Of a stretch of DNA of 64,000 nucleotides, positions 55,426 through 64,000 are shown piece by piece. Both the position numbers and the translations under genes were made by a program. Source of the DNA: Novosphingobium sp. KCTC 2891 (lineage in GTDB: Bacteria > Pseudomonadota > Alphaproteobacteria > Sphingomonadales > Sphingomonadaceae). The DNA is taken from positions 1 to 64,000 of the forward strand of contig NZ_JAPCZG010000007.1 in the NCBI RefSeq assembly GCF_025938155.1, in the 5' to 3' direction. Below the pieces are notes generated by a model. The model saw only the letters and a list, made by a program, of their open reading frames with translations, had not been told where the DNA came from and made no database searches. Numbering within the stretch: the stretch's first letter is position 1; every line of letters starts with the position of its first letter.

Positions 55426-56814
55426 ATGCGACCCCAGGTGATCATCATCGGCCGACCCAATGTCGGCAAGTCTACGCTGTTCAACCGGTTGGTCGGCAAA
55501 AAGCTCGCGCTCGTCGACGACCAGCCCGGTGTCACGCGTGACCGCCGCTTCGGCGACGCCAGCCTGCTCGGCCTTGAATTCACCATCGTCGATACGGCGG
55601 GCTGGGAGGACACGGATCCCTCGACTCTGCCCGGCCGGATGCGGCAGCAGACCGAAGCCTCGCTGGTGGGCGCGGACATCGCGCTGTTCGTGGTCGATGC
55701 GCGTGCGGGGATCACCCCGCTCGACGAGGAAATCGGCCGCTACCTGCGCACCAGTTCGATCCCGGTGATCCTCCTCGCGAACAAGGCCGAGGGCCGCGCC
55801 GGCGATCCCGGCCTCTACGATGCCTTCGCGCTGGGCTTTGGCGAACCGATCGCCTTCTCCGCTGAACACGGGCAGGGCCTTGGCGACCTGTTCGAGGCGC
55901 TTCTGCCCCACGTGGGCGAAAGCGAGGACGAGGACGAAGCCGAGGCAGGTGAAGCGGGCGAGGATGAGCCGGCTTACGATCCCAAGGCGATTCTCAAGCT
56001 GGCCATCGTTGGCCGCCCCAATGCGGGCAAGTCCACGCTGATCAACAAGCTGCTGGGCGAAAATCGCCTGCTGACCGGGCCGGAAGCCGGGATCACGCGC
56101 GATTCGATCGCGATCGACTGGCAGTGGTTCGATCCCACGCAGGAAGAATACCGCCCGGTCCGCCTGATCGACACCGCCGGGATGCGCAAGAAGTCGAACG
56201 TCATCGAAAAGCTGGAAAAGCTCTCGGTGGCCGATGCGCGCCGCGCCATCGATTTCGCCGAAGTCGTGGTGCTGCTGCTCGATGCCACGCGCGGGCTGGA
56301 ACATCAGGATCTCAAGATCGCCTCGATGGTGGTCGAGGAAGGCCGCGCGCTGATCATCGCGATCAACAAGTGGGACATTGCCGAGGACAGCAGCGGGTTG
56401 TTCAACGGCATCCGCGCCGCGCTCGACGAAGGCCTGGCGCAGGTGCGCGGCGTGCCGCTGGTCGCCGTCTCCGCGCGCACGGGCAAGGGGCTGGACGCGA
56501 TGCTGACCGCCGCGTTCGACATCCGCGACGCATGGAGCAAGCGCGTGCCCACCGCCGCGCTCAACCGCTGGTTCGACGATGCGCTGGCGGCCAATCCGCC
56601 GCCCGCGCCCGGTGGCCGCCGGATCAAGCTGCGCTACATCACCCAGGCCAAGACCCGCCCGCCGGGCTTCGTCCTGTTCGGCACCCGGCTGGACCAGCTG
56701 CCTGAAAGCTATCGCCGTTACCTCGTCAACGGCATCCGCCGTGAACTGGGCTTTGAAGCGGTTCCGATCCGGCTGAACTTGCGCAGCCCGAAGAACCCCT
56801 TCGCCAAGACCTGA
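55426..56814 (+). CDS. der: Ribosome biogenesis GTPase Der
   Basis: The 462-residue protein has two tandem GTPase domains and a KH-like C-terminus. Domain 1: G1 IIGRPNVGKSTLFNRL, G3 DTAGWED and G4 NKAEG. Domain 2: G1 IVGRPNAGKSTLINKL, G3 DTAGMRKKSNVIE and G4 NKWD. An acidic linker (ESEDEDEAEAGEAGEDEPAY) lies between. Der helps 50S assembly. The start codon has a weak ribosome site. DUF983 follows after seven bases. Confidence 0.96.
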   Translation: MRPQVIIIGRPNVGKSTLFNRLVGKKLALVDDQPGVTRDRRFGDASLLGLEFTIVDTAGWEDTDPSTLPGRMRQQTEASLVGADIALFVVDARAGITPLDEEIGRYLRTSSIPVILLANKAEGRAGDPGLYDAFALGFGEPIAFSAEHGQGLGDLFEALLPHVGESEDEDEAEAGEAGEDEPAYDPKAILKLAIVGRPNAGKSTLINKLLGENRLLTGPEAGITRDSIAIDWQWFDPTQEEYRPVRLIDTAGMRKKSNVIEKLEKLSVADARRAIDFAEVVVLLLDATRGLEHQDLKIASMVVEEGRALIIAINKWDIAEDSSGLFNGIRAALDEGLAQVRGVPLVAVSARTGKGLDAMLTAAFDIRDAWSKRVPTAALNRWFDDALAANPPPAPGGRRIKLRYITQAKTRPPGFVLFGTRLDQLPESYRRYLVNGIRRELGFEAVPIRLNLRSPKNPFAKT

Positions 56815-56821
56815 CGGCACG

Positions 56822-57235
56822 ATGCCCGGAACCGCGCTCACCACGCTTCCCCGCAGCCTGCCGCAGGCGCTGGGCCGCGGAATGCGCGGTCAGTGCCCGC
56901 GCTGCGGCGGTGCGGCGCTGTTCGCCGGCTTCCTCAAGCCGGTGGAGCGCTGCCCTGCCTGCGCGCAGGACTGGACTCTGCACAGCGCAGACGATTTCCC
57001 GCCTTACGTCTCGATCCTGCTGACGGGCCATATCATGGCGCCGGTGATCATCGCGCTCGGCCTCCACACCAGCCTGTCCGCGCCCGCGATGATGGCGCTG
57101 GTGGCCCTGATGGCGCTGGTCCTGCTGATCGGGCTGCTGCGTCCGGCCAAGGGCGGAATCATCGCCTTCCAGTGGTGGATGGGAATGCACGGTTTCGCGC
57201 CCCGTCCGGGCAAGCGCGAGGCGCTGGGCGACTGA
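56822..57235 (+). CDS. DUF983 membrane protein
   Basis: The 137-residue protein has a CxxC zinc-finger pair (MRGQCPRCGGAALF and VERCPACAQDW) and then two membrane helices (HIMAPVIIALGLHTSL and MALVALMALVLLIGLL), ending in IIAFQWWMGMHGF. This matches DUF983, whose function is unknown. It is probably co-transcribed with der. Confidence 0.85.
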   Translation: MPGTALTTLPRSLPQALGRGMRGQCPRCGGAALFAGFLKPVERCPACAQDWTLHSADDFPPYVSILLTGHIMAPVIIALGLHTSLSAPAMMALVALMALVLLIGLLRPAKGGIIAFQWWMGMHGFAPRPGKREALGD

Positions 57236-57239
57236 AAGA

Positions 57240-57258
57240 GGGCACCGGAACGGTGCCC
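57240..57258 (+). terminator. Hairpin after DUF983
   Basis: GGGCACCG, a GAA loop and CGGTGCCC give a perfect eight-bp stem five bases after the DUF983 stop. No T-run follows. It may end the der unit or stabilise its mRNA. Confidence 0.45.
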
Positions 57259-57306
57259 GGCGGGTGAACGCCCGATGAACGTCTCCGTCGCGGTTCTGTC
57301 GCCCTG

Positions 57307-57323
57307 TGTCCCTATGCGGGACA
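57307..57323. promoter_or_regulatory. Inverted repeat upstream of the RTX gene
   Basis: TGTCCC, five spacer bases and GGGACA form a palindrome 83 bp before the RTX gene start. A direct repeat GGGACAGGARC starts within it and recurs about 18 bp later. These could be sites for a regulator of the RTX gene. Confidence 0.35.
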
Positions 57324-57405
57324 GGAGCCTGCCGGGGGACAGGAACGCGGCGGACCGGCCGATTCGCGCGTCCTCGCAGGCTCCTCCGCAAGGAAGGGGA
57401 CCGCC

Positions 57406-58707
57406 ATGAAGCAGATCTTGAAATTCGTCACCGACGCCAATCCGATCCAGATGTACGAAGTCGATGGCAGCGCGCTGGAACTCCAGGTGCTCCGCCCGAA
57501 CCAGCAGCTGGCCTATGACGCGGTGAACACCGTCACGCTGACGACCACCACGCCCAGCTACATCAAGGTCCGCACGTTCGTGCAGACGCCCGATCTCACC
57601 GACGATGCCTCGTTCTACAACCGCGGCGACGTGGTGTTCACCACGCTCGACGGCAAGGTCATCAACGATCCCGGCAGCGAGCAGGGTGAAGACGGCGTGC
57701 CGGGCGACCAGGATGGCGACGGCTCCAATGACGATGTCGTGCGCGGCGATGCCGGCAAGAACACGCTGCACGGCGGCGCGGGCGACGATCACCTTTCGGG
57801 CAATGCCGGTGCGGACACGCTGCACGGCGGCAGCGGCAACGACGACCTGTTCGGCGGCGCGGGCAAGGACGTGCTCGACGGCGGTTCCGGCGATGACGTG
57901 CTGGTCGGCGATGGCGGCGACGACGTGCTCGACGGCGGCACCGGCACCGACATTCTCGACGGCAACGACGGCGCGGACAAGCTGTTCGGCGGCGACGGTG
58001 CAGACGATCTGGCCGGCGGCGCAGGCGGCGACCTGCTCGATGGCGGCAACGGCAACGATCATCTCGTCGGCGGCGCGGGGGCGGACCGGCTGCTCGGGCA
58101 GGCAGGCGACGATACGCTTTCGGGCGGGCTCGACGGCGACGCCCTGCGCGGCGGCCTTGGCAACGACGATCTCTCGGGCGATGCGGGCAACGACAAGCTG
58201 TTCGGCGAGGAAGGCGATGACCACCTCGCGGGCGGCGAAGGCGACGACGCGCTCAACGGCGGCGCCGGCACCGACGTGCTGCGCGGCGGCGTGGGTAACG
58301 ATGTCCTCGCCGGCGGTGACGGCGGCGACGACCTGCTCGGCGGCGAGGGCAACGACAGCCTGACCGGCGGTGCCGGAGCGGACACGCTGACCGGCGGCGC
58401 CGGCAGCGACACCTTCGCCTATCTGCTGCCCGGCGATTCGCAGCGCGGCAAGGTCGACACGATCACCGACTTCACCGCCGGCGACCGCATCGACCTGTCC
58501 GCGATCGACGCGGTGAAGGGCACCCCCGGCAACGAGGCATTCACGTTCTCCGCCACCGCCCCGGTCGATGGCGTGTCGGGCGGCGTGGTGTGGTTCGACG
58601 CGGCGAGCCACACGCTCTACGCCAGCATCAATGCCAGCGCGGCGCCCGAACTGGCGATCGTGCTGGCCGGCGTGACCTCGCTGACCGCCGCCGATCTCGT
58701 GCTCTGA
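57406..58707 (+). CDS. RTX calcium-binding repeat protein
   Basis: The 433-residue acidic protein has a non-repetitive N-terminal ~110 residues (MKQILKFVTDANPIQMYEVD, then PNQQLAYDAVNTVTLTTTTP). A long tract of GGxGxDxLx nonapeptides follows from about residue 125 to 335 (for example GGAGDDHLSGNAGADTLHGG). A C-terminal segment GSDTFAYLLPGDSQRGKVDT, then ITDFTAGDRIDLSAIDAV, matches the M10/serralysin-type C-terminal domain. The repeats bind calcium in a beta-roll, and such proteins leave by type I secretion through an uncleaved C-terminal signal. No ABC/HlyD genes are adjacent and no catalytic domain is seen. Confidence 0.88.
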   Translation: MKQILKFVTDANPIQMYEVDGSALELQVLRPNQQLAYDAVNTVTLTTTTPSYIKVRTFVQTPDLTDDASFYNRGDVVFTTLDGKVINDPGSEQGEDGVPGDQDGDGSNDDVVRGDAGKNTLHGGAGDDHLSGNAGADTLHGGSGNDDLFGGAGKDVLDGGSGDDVLVGDGGDDVLDGGTGTDILDGNDGADKLFGGDGADDLAGGAGGDLLDGGNGNDHLVGGAGADRLLGQAGDDTLSGGLDGDALRGGLGNDDLSGDAGNDKLFGEEGDDHLAGGEGDDALNGGAGTDVLRGGVGNDVLAGGDGGDDLLGGEGNDSLTGGAGADTLTGGAGSDTFAYLLPGDSQRGKVDTITDFTAGDRIDLSAIDAVKGTPGNEAFTFSATAPVDGVSGGVVWFDAASHTLYASINASAAPELAIVLAGVTSLTAADLVL

Positions 58708-58715
58708 ACGAAGGA

Positions 58716-58750
58716 CGGCCCGGGGGGCGCTTTTGCGCGCTCCCGGGCCG
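58716..58750 (+). terminator. Terminator after the RTX gene
   Basis: CGGCCCGGG and CCCGGGCCG are perfect nine-base arms, with an inner GCGC-TTTT-GCGC hairpin. GTTTC follows. The site lies eight bases after the RTX stop and is a strong hairpin with a weak T-run. Confidence 0.7.
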
Positions 58751-58776
58751 GTTTCGCGCACCGTCGGGTGCGGTCA

Positions 58777-58802
58777 GGTGTCGTTAGGTGTCGTTCAGGT
58801 CA
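58777..58802 (+). repeat. Dispersed 26-bp repeat, copy 2
   Basis: Two tandem units GGTGTCGTTA and GGTGTCGTTC followed by AGGTCA match the copy at 17644-17669 in 24 of 26 bases. It lies six bases downstream of the thiolase stop on the minus strand, the same relation to a gene end as the other copy. Confidence 0.5.
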
Positions 58803-58808
58803 TGCGCC

Positions 58809-59984
58809 TCACAGCACCTCGAACAGGCCCGCGGCGCCCATGCCGCCGCCCACGCACATCGTCACCACGACGTGCTTCGCGCCGCGGCGCTTGCCTTCGA
58901 TCAGCGCGTGCGCGGTGCAACGCGCGCCGGTCATTCCATAGGGGTGGCCGATCGAGATCGAGCCGCCGTTGACGTTGAGCAAGTCATTGGGAATGCCCAG
59001 CTTGTCGCGGCAATAGAGCACCTGCACGGCGAACGCCTCGTTCAGTTCCCACAGCCCGATGTCGTCCATCTTCAGCCCGAAGCGGCCCAGCAGCTTGGGA
59101 ATCGCGAAGACCGGGCCGATGCCCATTTCGTCAGGCTCGGTGCCGGCCACCGCCATGCCCAGGTAGCGGCCCAGCGGCGCCAGCCCCTTCTTCGCGGCCA
59201 GCCCCGCTTCCATCACCACCGCGGCGGCGGAACCGTCCGAAAGCTGGCTGGCGTTGCCGGCGGTGACGATGCCGCCTTCGACCACCGGCTTCAGGCTTTG
59301 CAGCCCCTCCAGCGTGGTTTCGGGCCGGTTGCCTTCGTCCTTGGCGAGCGTGATCTCCTTCATGGAGATTTCGCCGGTCGCCTTGTCCTGAACGCCCATC
59401 GTGGTGGTGCAGGAGACGATCTCGTCGTCGAACTTGCCCGCAGCCTGCGCGGCGGCGGTGCGCTGCTGCGATTGCAGCGCGTATTCGTCGCAGGCTTCGC
59501 GGCTGATGCCATAGCGTTGCCCCACGATTTCAGCGGTTTGCAGCATCGGCATGTAGATCGCCGGGTGCATCGCCTTCAGCGACGGATCGGGCTGCACGCG
59601 CATGTCCTTGGTCTGGACGAGGCTGATCGAATCCTGCCCGCCGGCCGCGACCACGTCCATGCGGTCGATCACCACCTGCTTGCTGGCGGTGGCGATGGAC
59701 ATCAGGCCGGACGAGCACTGGCGGTCCATGCTCATGGCCGAGACGCTGACCGGAAGGCCGGCGCGCAAGGCCACCTGCCGCGCGATATTGGTGCTCTGCG
59801 CGCCCTGCTGGAGCGCGGCGCCCCACACCACGTCGTCCACTTCCGCGCCTTCGATCCCGGCGCGCTCGATGGCGGCCTTCAGCGAAAGCGCGCCGAGCGT
59901 GGCGCCGGGCGTGGCATTGAAGGCGCCCTTGTAGGCCCGGCCGATGGGGGTGCGGGCGACCGAAACGATGACTGCATCACGCAT
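58809..59984 (-). CDS. Acetyl-CoA C-acyltransferase (thiolase)
   Basis: The 391-residue thiolase has the acyl-accepting cysteine in [17 protein letters not shown]. The later [14 protein letters not shown] carries the NEAF motif, the histidine lies in [16 protein letters not shown], and the second cysteine is in [17 protein letters not shown]. It cleaves 3-ketoacyl-CoA in beta-oxidation or condenses acetyl-CoA. The neighbouring ligase and hydroxyacyl-CoA dehydrogenase favour degradation. Length is normal. Confidence 0.93.
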   Translation of the reverse strand: MRDAVIVSVARTPIGRAYKGAFNATPGATLGALSLKAAIERAGIEGAEVDDVVWGAALQQGAQSTNIARQVALRAGLPVSVSAMSMDRQCSSGLMSIATASKQVVIDRMDVVAAGGQDSISLVQTKDMRVQPDPSLKAMHPAIYMPMLQTAEIVGQRYGISREACDEYALQSQQRTAAAQAAGKFDDEIVSCTTTMGVQDKATGEISMKEITLAKDEGNRPETTLEGLQSLKPVVEGGIVTAGNASQLSDGSAAAVVMEAGLAAKKGLAPLGRYLGMAVAGTEPDEMGIGPVFAIPKLLGRFGLKMDDIGLWELNEAFAVQVLYCRDKLGIPNDLLNVNGGSISIGHPYGMTGARCTAHALIEGKRRGAKHVVVTMCVGGGMGAAGLFEVL

Positions 59985-60035
59985 TGTTGTTCTCCTTCCA
60001 GGCTTTCCCGGGGAGGGTGAGGGAAGCGTTGAATC

Positions 60036-61610
60036 TCAGGGTTTTACATAACCTTGCGGCGCGATCGGGTTGCCGCCGAAGCGGTCGCGCAGTTCGCGCT
60101 TGAGCACTTTGCCGATCGGACTGCGGGGCAGTTCGTCGACCACCTTGATGGCCGAAATGCGCTGGGTCTTGCCCAGCTTGCTGTTCGCTTCGACCAGGAT
60201 GGCGGCGGGATCGGCGGCCTTGTCGGCGAGCACCACCACGGCAAGCGGGGTCTCGCCCCACTTGTCGCTCGGCACGCCCACCACGGCGGCTTCGCGGACC
60301 GCCGGCTGGCGGGTCAGCTCGGCTTCGAGATCGGTGGGGAAGATGTTGAATCCGCCCGAAATGATCATGTCCTTGGCGCGGTCCATCAGGATCAGGAAGC
60401 CGTCCTCGTCGAACTTGCCGACATCGCCGTGGCGGATGTAGCGGCGGCCCTCGGCGTCGAACCATTCGACCTCGCGGGTCTTGTCGTCCTTGCCGTGGTA
60501 GCCGTTCATCATGATCGGCGAATGGCCGACGATCTCGCCCACTTCGCCGGGCGGCAACTCGTTCCCGTCCTCGTCGATGATCTTCATGATGTGGCCCGGG
60601 CTGGGCTGGCCCACGGTGTGCAGCTTGTCCGGGTTGGCGTGGGCGATCAGCACCGATGTCGCGCCGCCTTCGGTCATGCCGTAGCCGTCGGTCAGCCCGC
60701 CCGGCCAGCGCTTCAGCACATCGGCCTTGAGCCAGGCCGGGAAGGGCGCGGAGGTCGAGGACTTGAGCCGGTAGGAGCTGAGGTCGAAGCTGTCGAAATC
60801 GGGCACTTCCATGATCCGGCGATATTGCACCGGCACCAGCATGGCGTGCGTCACCCGTTCGCGCCGCGACAGTTCGAGGAAGCCGCGCGCGTCGAACTTC
60901 TTCATCAGCACCACCTTGCCTCCGGCGGTGAGCGTGGGAAGGAAGCTGACCAGCGTGGTGTTGGAATAGAGCGGCGTGGAGCAGATCACGCAGGTGTCGT
61001 CATCATACCCGCCGACGATGGTGCGCCGGGCATATTCGTGGCGCATCTTGTGGCTTTGCACGATGCCTTTGGGCGCGCCGGTGGTGCCCGACGAATAGAT
61101 GATGTTGAACGGGTCGCCCGGTGCGGGCAGGCGCTCTTCCGGCTTGGCTCCCGGCGCTGCCATCCACGCCGAGAACGGCTCGCCCGCGTCGCTGTCGTCG
61201 AGCGCGATGCGGCGGACATTGGCGGGAAAGGGCAGTCCTGCGATGCGATCTCCCATTTCCTTGTCGAGCAGCAGCACGCGGCTGCCGCTGTCTGCCAGCA
61301 TGGCGAGAACGGTGTCCGCCGAAGCGGTGGACGTGAGCGGCGCCGCGACTGCCCCGGCGCGGATCGCGCCGAGGAAGGCGAGGGCCGTCGGCACCGCATT
61401 GAGCGCGGCGATGGCGACGGGTTCGTCCTTCGCCACGCCTTCGCGCTGAAGCGCGGCGGCGACCCGGTCGATGAGCGCGTCGAGGTCCGCCCAGCTTACC
61501 TGCCGGGTTTCGTCGGCCAGCGCCACCGCCGCGCCCCTGCGCGCGGCGTGCGCGCGCAGGATCGTGGTCAGCGGCATGAACTCGGCTTCGGCGATCTCGT
61601 CGATGGTCAC
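60036..61610 (-). CDS. Acyl-CoA synthetase (AMP-forming)
   Basis: The 524-residue ligase activates a carboxylic acid as its CoA thioester. Motifs are FNIIYSSGTTGAPKGIVQSH (P-loop), LTDGYGMTEGGATSVLIA, YIRHGDVGKFDEDGFLILMD, DRAKDMIISGGFNIFPTDLE and the catalytic lysine region SPIGKVLKRELRDRF. The substrate chain length is unknown. GTG 61610 is chosen because a GGAG site lies nine bases upstream and it starts just after the dehydrogenase stop; upstream in-frame codons have no family similarity. Confidence 0.88.
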   Translation of the reverse strand: MTIDEIAEAEFMPLTTILRAHAARRGAAVALADETRQVSWADLDALIDRVAAALQREGVAKDEPVAIAALNAVPTALAFLGAIRAGAVAAPLTSTASADTVLAMLADSGSRVLLLDKEMGDRIAGLPFPANVRRIALDDSDAGEPFSAWMAAPGAKPEERLPAPGDPFNIIYSSGTTGAPKGIVQSHKMRHEYARRTIVGGYDDDTCVICSTPLYSNTTLVSFLPTLTAGGKVVLMKKFDARGFLELSRRERVTHAMLVPVQYRRIMEVPDFDSFDLSSYRLKSSTSAPFPAWLKADVLKRWPGGLTDGYGMTEGGATSVLIAHANPDKLHTVGQPSPGHIMKIIDEDGNELPPGEVGEIVGHSPIMMNGYHGKDDKTREVEWFDAEGRRYIRHGDVGKFDEDGFLILMDRAKDMIISGGFNIFPTDLEAELTRQPAVREAAVVGVPSDKWGETPLAVVVLADKAADPAAILVEANSKLGKTQRISAIKVVDELPRSPIGKVLKRELRDRFGGNPIAPQGYVKP

Positions 61611-61624
61611 CGCTCTTTTCTCCG

Positions 61625-62881
61625 TCAGTTGAAGGTTTCGCCCGCCGCCGCCTTGCGCGCCAGCAGCGGCGCGACGGGAAGCCCGTGCTTTTCGAGGCCG
61701 GCGACCACGGTCTTGAGGCCGATATGGTCGGCCCAGAACATCGGCCCGCCGGTCCATGCGGGCCAGCCATATCCGTTGAGCCACACGGTATCGATGTCGC
61801 TCGCGCGCTGGGAAATGCCTTCCTCAAGGATCAGCGCGCCTTCGCTGATCATCGGGTAGAGCAGCCGTTCGCGGATCTCGTCCTTGTCGATGGCGCGCTG
61901 CGGCTTGCCTTCCTTCTTCGCGAAATCGGCGATGATCGCTTTCACTTCGTCGGACGGGGTGCGCTGGCGGTTGTCGTCGTAGTCGTAGAAGCCCTTTTTG
62001 GTCTTCTGCCCCCAGCGGCCCACGGCGCAGAGCGCGTCGCGCAGGCTTTCGATACGGGTGGGATCGCGGTGCCAGCCGATGTCGACCCCGGCAAGGTCGG
62101 CCATCTGCCACGGCCCCATCGGGAAGCCGAATTCGAGCAGCGCCTCGTCCACGTCCCAGTAATTCGCGCCTTCCATGATCAGCGCGTGCGCCTGCGCCTG
62201 CCGGGGGCTGAGCATCCGGTTGCCGATGAAGCCGTGGCACACGCCCGAGACGACCGGCACCTTGCCGATCTTCACCGAGAGCGCCATCACGGTCGCCAGC
62301 TGGCTGTCGCCGGTCTTGGCGCCGCGCACCACTTCGAGCAGCTTCATCACGTTGGCGGGCGAGAAGAAGTGCATGCCCAGCACCGCTTCGGGGCGGCTGG
62401 TAACGGCGGCGATCTCGTTCACGTCGAGATAGCTGGTGTTGCTGGCGAGGATCGCGCCGGGCTTCGCCACCTTGTCCAGCCGGCCGAACACGTCCTTCTT
62501 GACGTCCATGCTTTCATAGACCGCCTCGATCACGAGGTCGGCCTCCGTCAGCGCGCCGAAATCGAGCGTGGGGGTCAGGCGCGCCATCGCTGCATCGGCG
62601 AGCGCGGCGTCCATCTTGCCGCGCTTGACCGTGTTCTCGTAGTTCTTGCGCATGGTGGCGACGCCGCGATCGAGCGCTTCCTGCGTCATTTCCACGATGG
62701 TGACGGGGATGCCGGCGGTGAGGAAGTTCATCGTGATGCCGCCGCCCATCGTGCCCGCGCCGATCACGCCGACGCGATTGACGGGAAGCAGCGCGGTATC
62801 GGCCGGAATATCATCGATGCGCGCGGCGGCGATGCGGGCGGCGTCGATGTGGTCCTTGGCGCCGGGGATGGGGTCGGACAT
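61625..62881 (-). CDS. 3-hydroxyacyl-CoA dehydrogenase
   Basis: The 418-residue NAD-dependent enzyme has the Rossmann motif [20 protein letters not shown] after an N-terminal extension of about 35 residues. [13 protein letters not shown] and the histidine region [20 protein letters not shown] follow, with a C-terminal domain ([35 protein letters not shown]). The C-terminal part continues beyond the usual ~280-residue form, as in the dehydrogenase half of fused FadB proteins without the hydratase half. It belongs to the ligase-thiolase unit. Confidence 0.9.
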   Translation of the reverse strand: MSDPIPGAKDHIDAARIAAARIDDIPADTALLPVNRVGVIGAGTMGGGITMNFLTAGIPVTIVEMTQEALDRGVATMRKNYENTVKRGKMDAALADAAMARLTPTLDFGALTEADLVIEAVYESMDVKKDVFGRLDKVAKPGAILASNTSYLDVNEIAAVTSRPEAVLGMHFFSPANVMKLLEVVRGAKTGDSQLATVMALSVKIGKVPVVSGVCHGFIGNRMLSPRQAQAHALIMEGANYWDVDEALLEFGFPMGPWQMADLAGVDIGWHRDPTRIESLRDALCAVGRWGQKTKKGFYDYDDNRQRTPSDEVKAIIADFAKKEGKPQRAIDKDEIRERLLYPMISEGALILEEGISQRASDIDTVWLNGYGWPAWTGGPMFWADHIGLKTVVAGLEKHGLPVAPLLARKAAAGETFN

Positions 62882-62933
62882 GGGGTCTTGGCTCCTGTAG
62901 GCTGAGGGATGCTTTCGGAGGGGAGGAGAAAGG

Positions 62934-64000
62934 TCAGGCGCGGCTGTCGGTCAGCGCGGAATAGATCAGCGTCTTGAGCTGGCGGCGGATCGGGTAGGCC
63001 GAGGAGGGGTAGAGCTGGGTCATGAAGACCATGTGCACCTTTTCCACCGGATCGACGAAGAACGCGGTCGAGAAGATGCCGCCCCAGAAGAACTCGCCGA
63101 CAGAGCCGGGCACCAGCGCGCGCGCGGGGTCGATGGTGACGCCAAAGCCCAGGCCGAAGCCTGTGCCCGCGTTGTTCGCCTCGCTGAACAGCGAACTGGA
63201 CATCTGGGTAAGGTCGGCGCCGCCGGGCAGGAAGTTGCTGGCCATCAGCGCCAGCGTCTTGGGGCTGACGAGGCGCACGCCGTCGATTCCCCCGCCATTG
63301 GCCAGCGCGGCCGCGAAACGGTGATAGTCGGCCAGCGTGGACAGCAGGCCGCCGCCGCCGCTTTCGAAGCGGGGCGCGCGCGCAAGGTTGCTGGTCTCGG
63401 CCTTGTCCAGCAGCTCTGGCGCCTTGCCCGGGATGTAGGTCCAGGCGTCGGCCAGCCGGTGCAGCTTGCCGGGCGGGCAGTGGAATCCGGTGTCGCTCAT
63501 GCCCAGCGGATCGAAAATGCGCGTCTGGAAGAACTCGCCCAGGCTCATGCCCGATAGCCGCGCGACGATCACGCCGAGCACGTCGGTGGAGACGGAATAG
63601 TTCCAGCCCGTGGCGGGCGCGAATTCCAGCGGCAGCTTGGCCAGCTCGGCGATGAAGTGATCGTTGCCGGGCAGGCTGGCGTGCCCGTCGAGCCGGCCCT
63701 TGCGATAGGCGGCATCGACGTTGGTGCGGTTCTGGATGCCGTAGGTGAGGCCCGACATATGCGTGAGCAGGTCGACCAGCCGCATCGCGTGCGCGGCGCG
63801 CGGCGGCATGAACGGCGCTTCGCCGCCGCCCCCGGTATAGACGCCCAGCCCTGCGAATTCCGGGATCACCTTGGTCACCGGGTCTTCCAGCGCGATCAGG
63901 CCTTCTTCCACCAGCATCATCACCGCGATCGAGGTGAGCGGCTTGGTCATCGAGGCGATGCGGTAGATCGTGTCGGGCGCGGCGGGAGTGCCATCGGCGC
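62934..64000 (-). CDS. Beta-lactamase-family serine hydrolase (esterase type), runs off right edge
   Basis: At least 355 residues of a class C beta-lactamase/esterase-fold protein are visible; its N-terminus lies beyond 64000. The nucleophile motif SxxK is SMTK in [33 protein letters not shown], the YxN-like site in [20 protein letters not shown] and late [18 protein letters not shown] are as in EstB-like hydrolases. Beside beta-oxidation genes it may release a fatty or alicyclic acid from an ester or lactone, but the substrate is inferred only from context. Confidence 0.85.
   Translation of the reverse strand, partial: ADGTPAAPDTIYRIASMTKPLTSIAVMMLVEEGLIALEDPVTKVIPEFAGLGVYTGGGGEAPFMPPRAAHAMRLVDLLTHMSGLTYGIQNRTNVDAAYRKGRLDGHASLPGNDHFIAELAKLPLEFAPATGWNYSVSTDVLGVIVARLSGMSLGEFFQTRIFDPLGMSDTGFHCPPGKLHRLADAWTYIPGKAPELLDKAETSNLARAPRFESGGGGLLSTLADYHRFAAALANGGGIDGVRLVSPKTLALMASNFLPGGADLTQMSSSLFSEANNAGTGFGLGFGVTIDPARALVPGSVGEFFWGGIFSTAFFVDPVEKVHMVFMTQLYPSSAYPIRRQLKTLIYSALTDSRA

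Noticed and set aside
57789..58412. Pro/Ser-rich antisense repeat proteins opposite the RTX repeats
   Set aside because: They are the reverse translation of the glycine/aspartate repeats and have no independent support.
57700..58420. Repetitive DNA that could be taken for a CRISPR or minisatellite array
   Set aside because: The periodicity is 27 bp per three codon sets and encodes the RTX nonapeptide; repeats are degenerate and in one open frame.

Overview
The window is high-GC chromosomal DNA from a free-living alphaproteobacterium. Gene content points to Sphingomonadales and most likely a Novosphingobium-like genus. The signs are DUF3297 and DUF2155 proteins, an NDUFA12-type complex I subunit, a UDP-glucuronate 4-epimerase beside capsule genes, a valine-degradation operon and a TelA/XpaC pair. 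This placement is an inference; no 16S rRNA gene is present. Genes are packed tightly, and every intergenic gap is under about 300 bp. I saw no insertion sequence, prophage, integrase or CRISPR array.

Region 1 (1-10.4 kb) is a surface-polysaccharide locus. A 3'-truncated bioB lies at the left edge. Intact sugar-nucleotide genes follow: a TviB-like dehydrogenase, wecC, wecB and a UDP-glucuronate 4-epimerase. Between them the export and assembly genes are ruined. Remnants of KpsS, a beta-helix protein, a coiled-coil protein, a KpsD/Wza-type exporter, a KpsE-type inner-membrane protein and a PhyH-type oxygenase are broken by frameshifts, deletions and gene-to-gene fusions. Clear lesions of this kind are confined to this locus, so real decay is more likely than poor sequencing. 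A response regulator follows.

Region 2 (10.6-17.6 kb) holds a TonB-like protein and then a tight run: a glycosyltransferase fused to a glycosidase-like domain, a GH130 protein, ManC and ManA. Together they could make and recycle a mannose glycan. A DUF2721 membrane protein follows.

Region 3 (17.6-30 kb) is mixed. It has a PHA-system protein, an XpaC/TelA pair, a Tat-exported class A beta-lactamase, an SDR, the hybrid cluster protein Hcp with an NsrR-like operator, a fatty acyl-AMP ligase, RecX, DUF192, NDUFA12-like and DUF2155 proteins, Aat (its 3' end lies antisense over DUF2155), tRNA-Trp and a GT39-like membrane protein.

Region 4 (30-34 kb) is the secE-nusG and rplK-rplA block. A glycosyltransferase gene on the opposite strand splits it, and a strong intrinsic terminator closes it.

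Region 5 (33.6-47.1 kb) holds a four-gene minus-strand unit (flavin monooxygenase, CinA-like protein, lipoprotein, enoyl-CoA hydratase-like protein). After it come CorA, a CDF transporter, a TPR protein, another hydratase, RimO, DUF1761, a degenerate LytM factor, SerS, DUF2892, tRNA-Val and DUF3297.

Region 6 (47-54.5 kb) is a valine/isobutyrate operon (mmsA, two small lipoproteins, acyl-CoA dehydrogenase, 3-hydroxyisobutyryl-CoA hydrolase, enoyl-CoA hydratase, mmsB) under a divergent LysR regulator with a palindromic site at its start codon.

Region 7 (54.5-64 kb) holds a CHAP amidase-like protein, the GTPase Der, DUF983, an RTX-repeat protein and a minus-strand fatty-acid cluster (thiolase, acyl-CoA ligase, 3-hydroxyacyl-CoA dehydrogenase) led by a serine hydrolase cut by the right edge.
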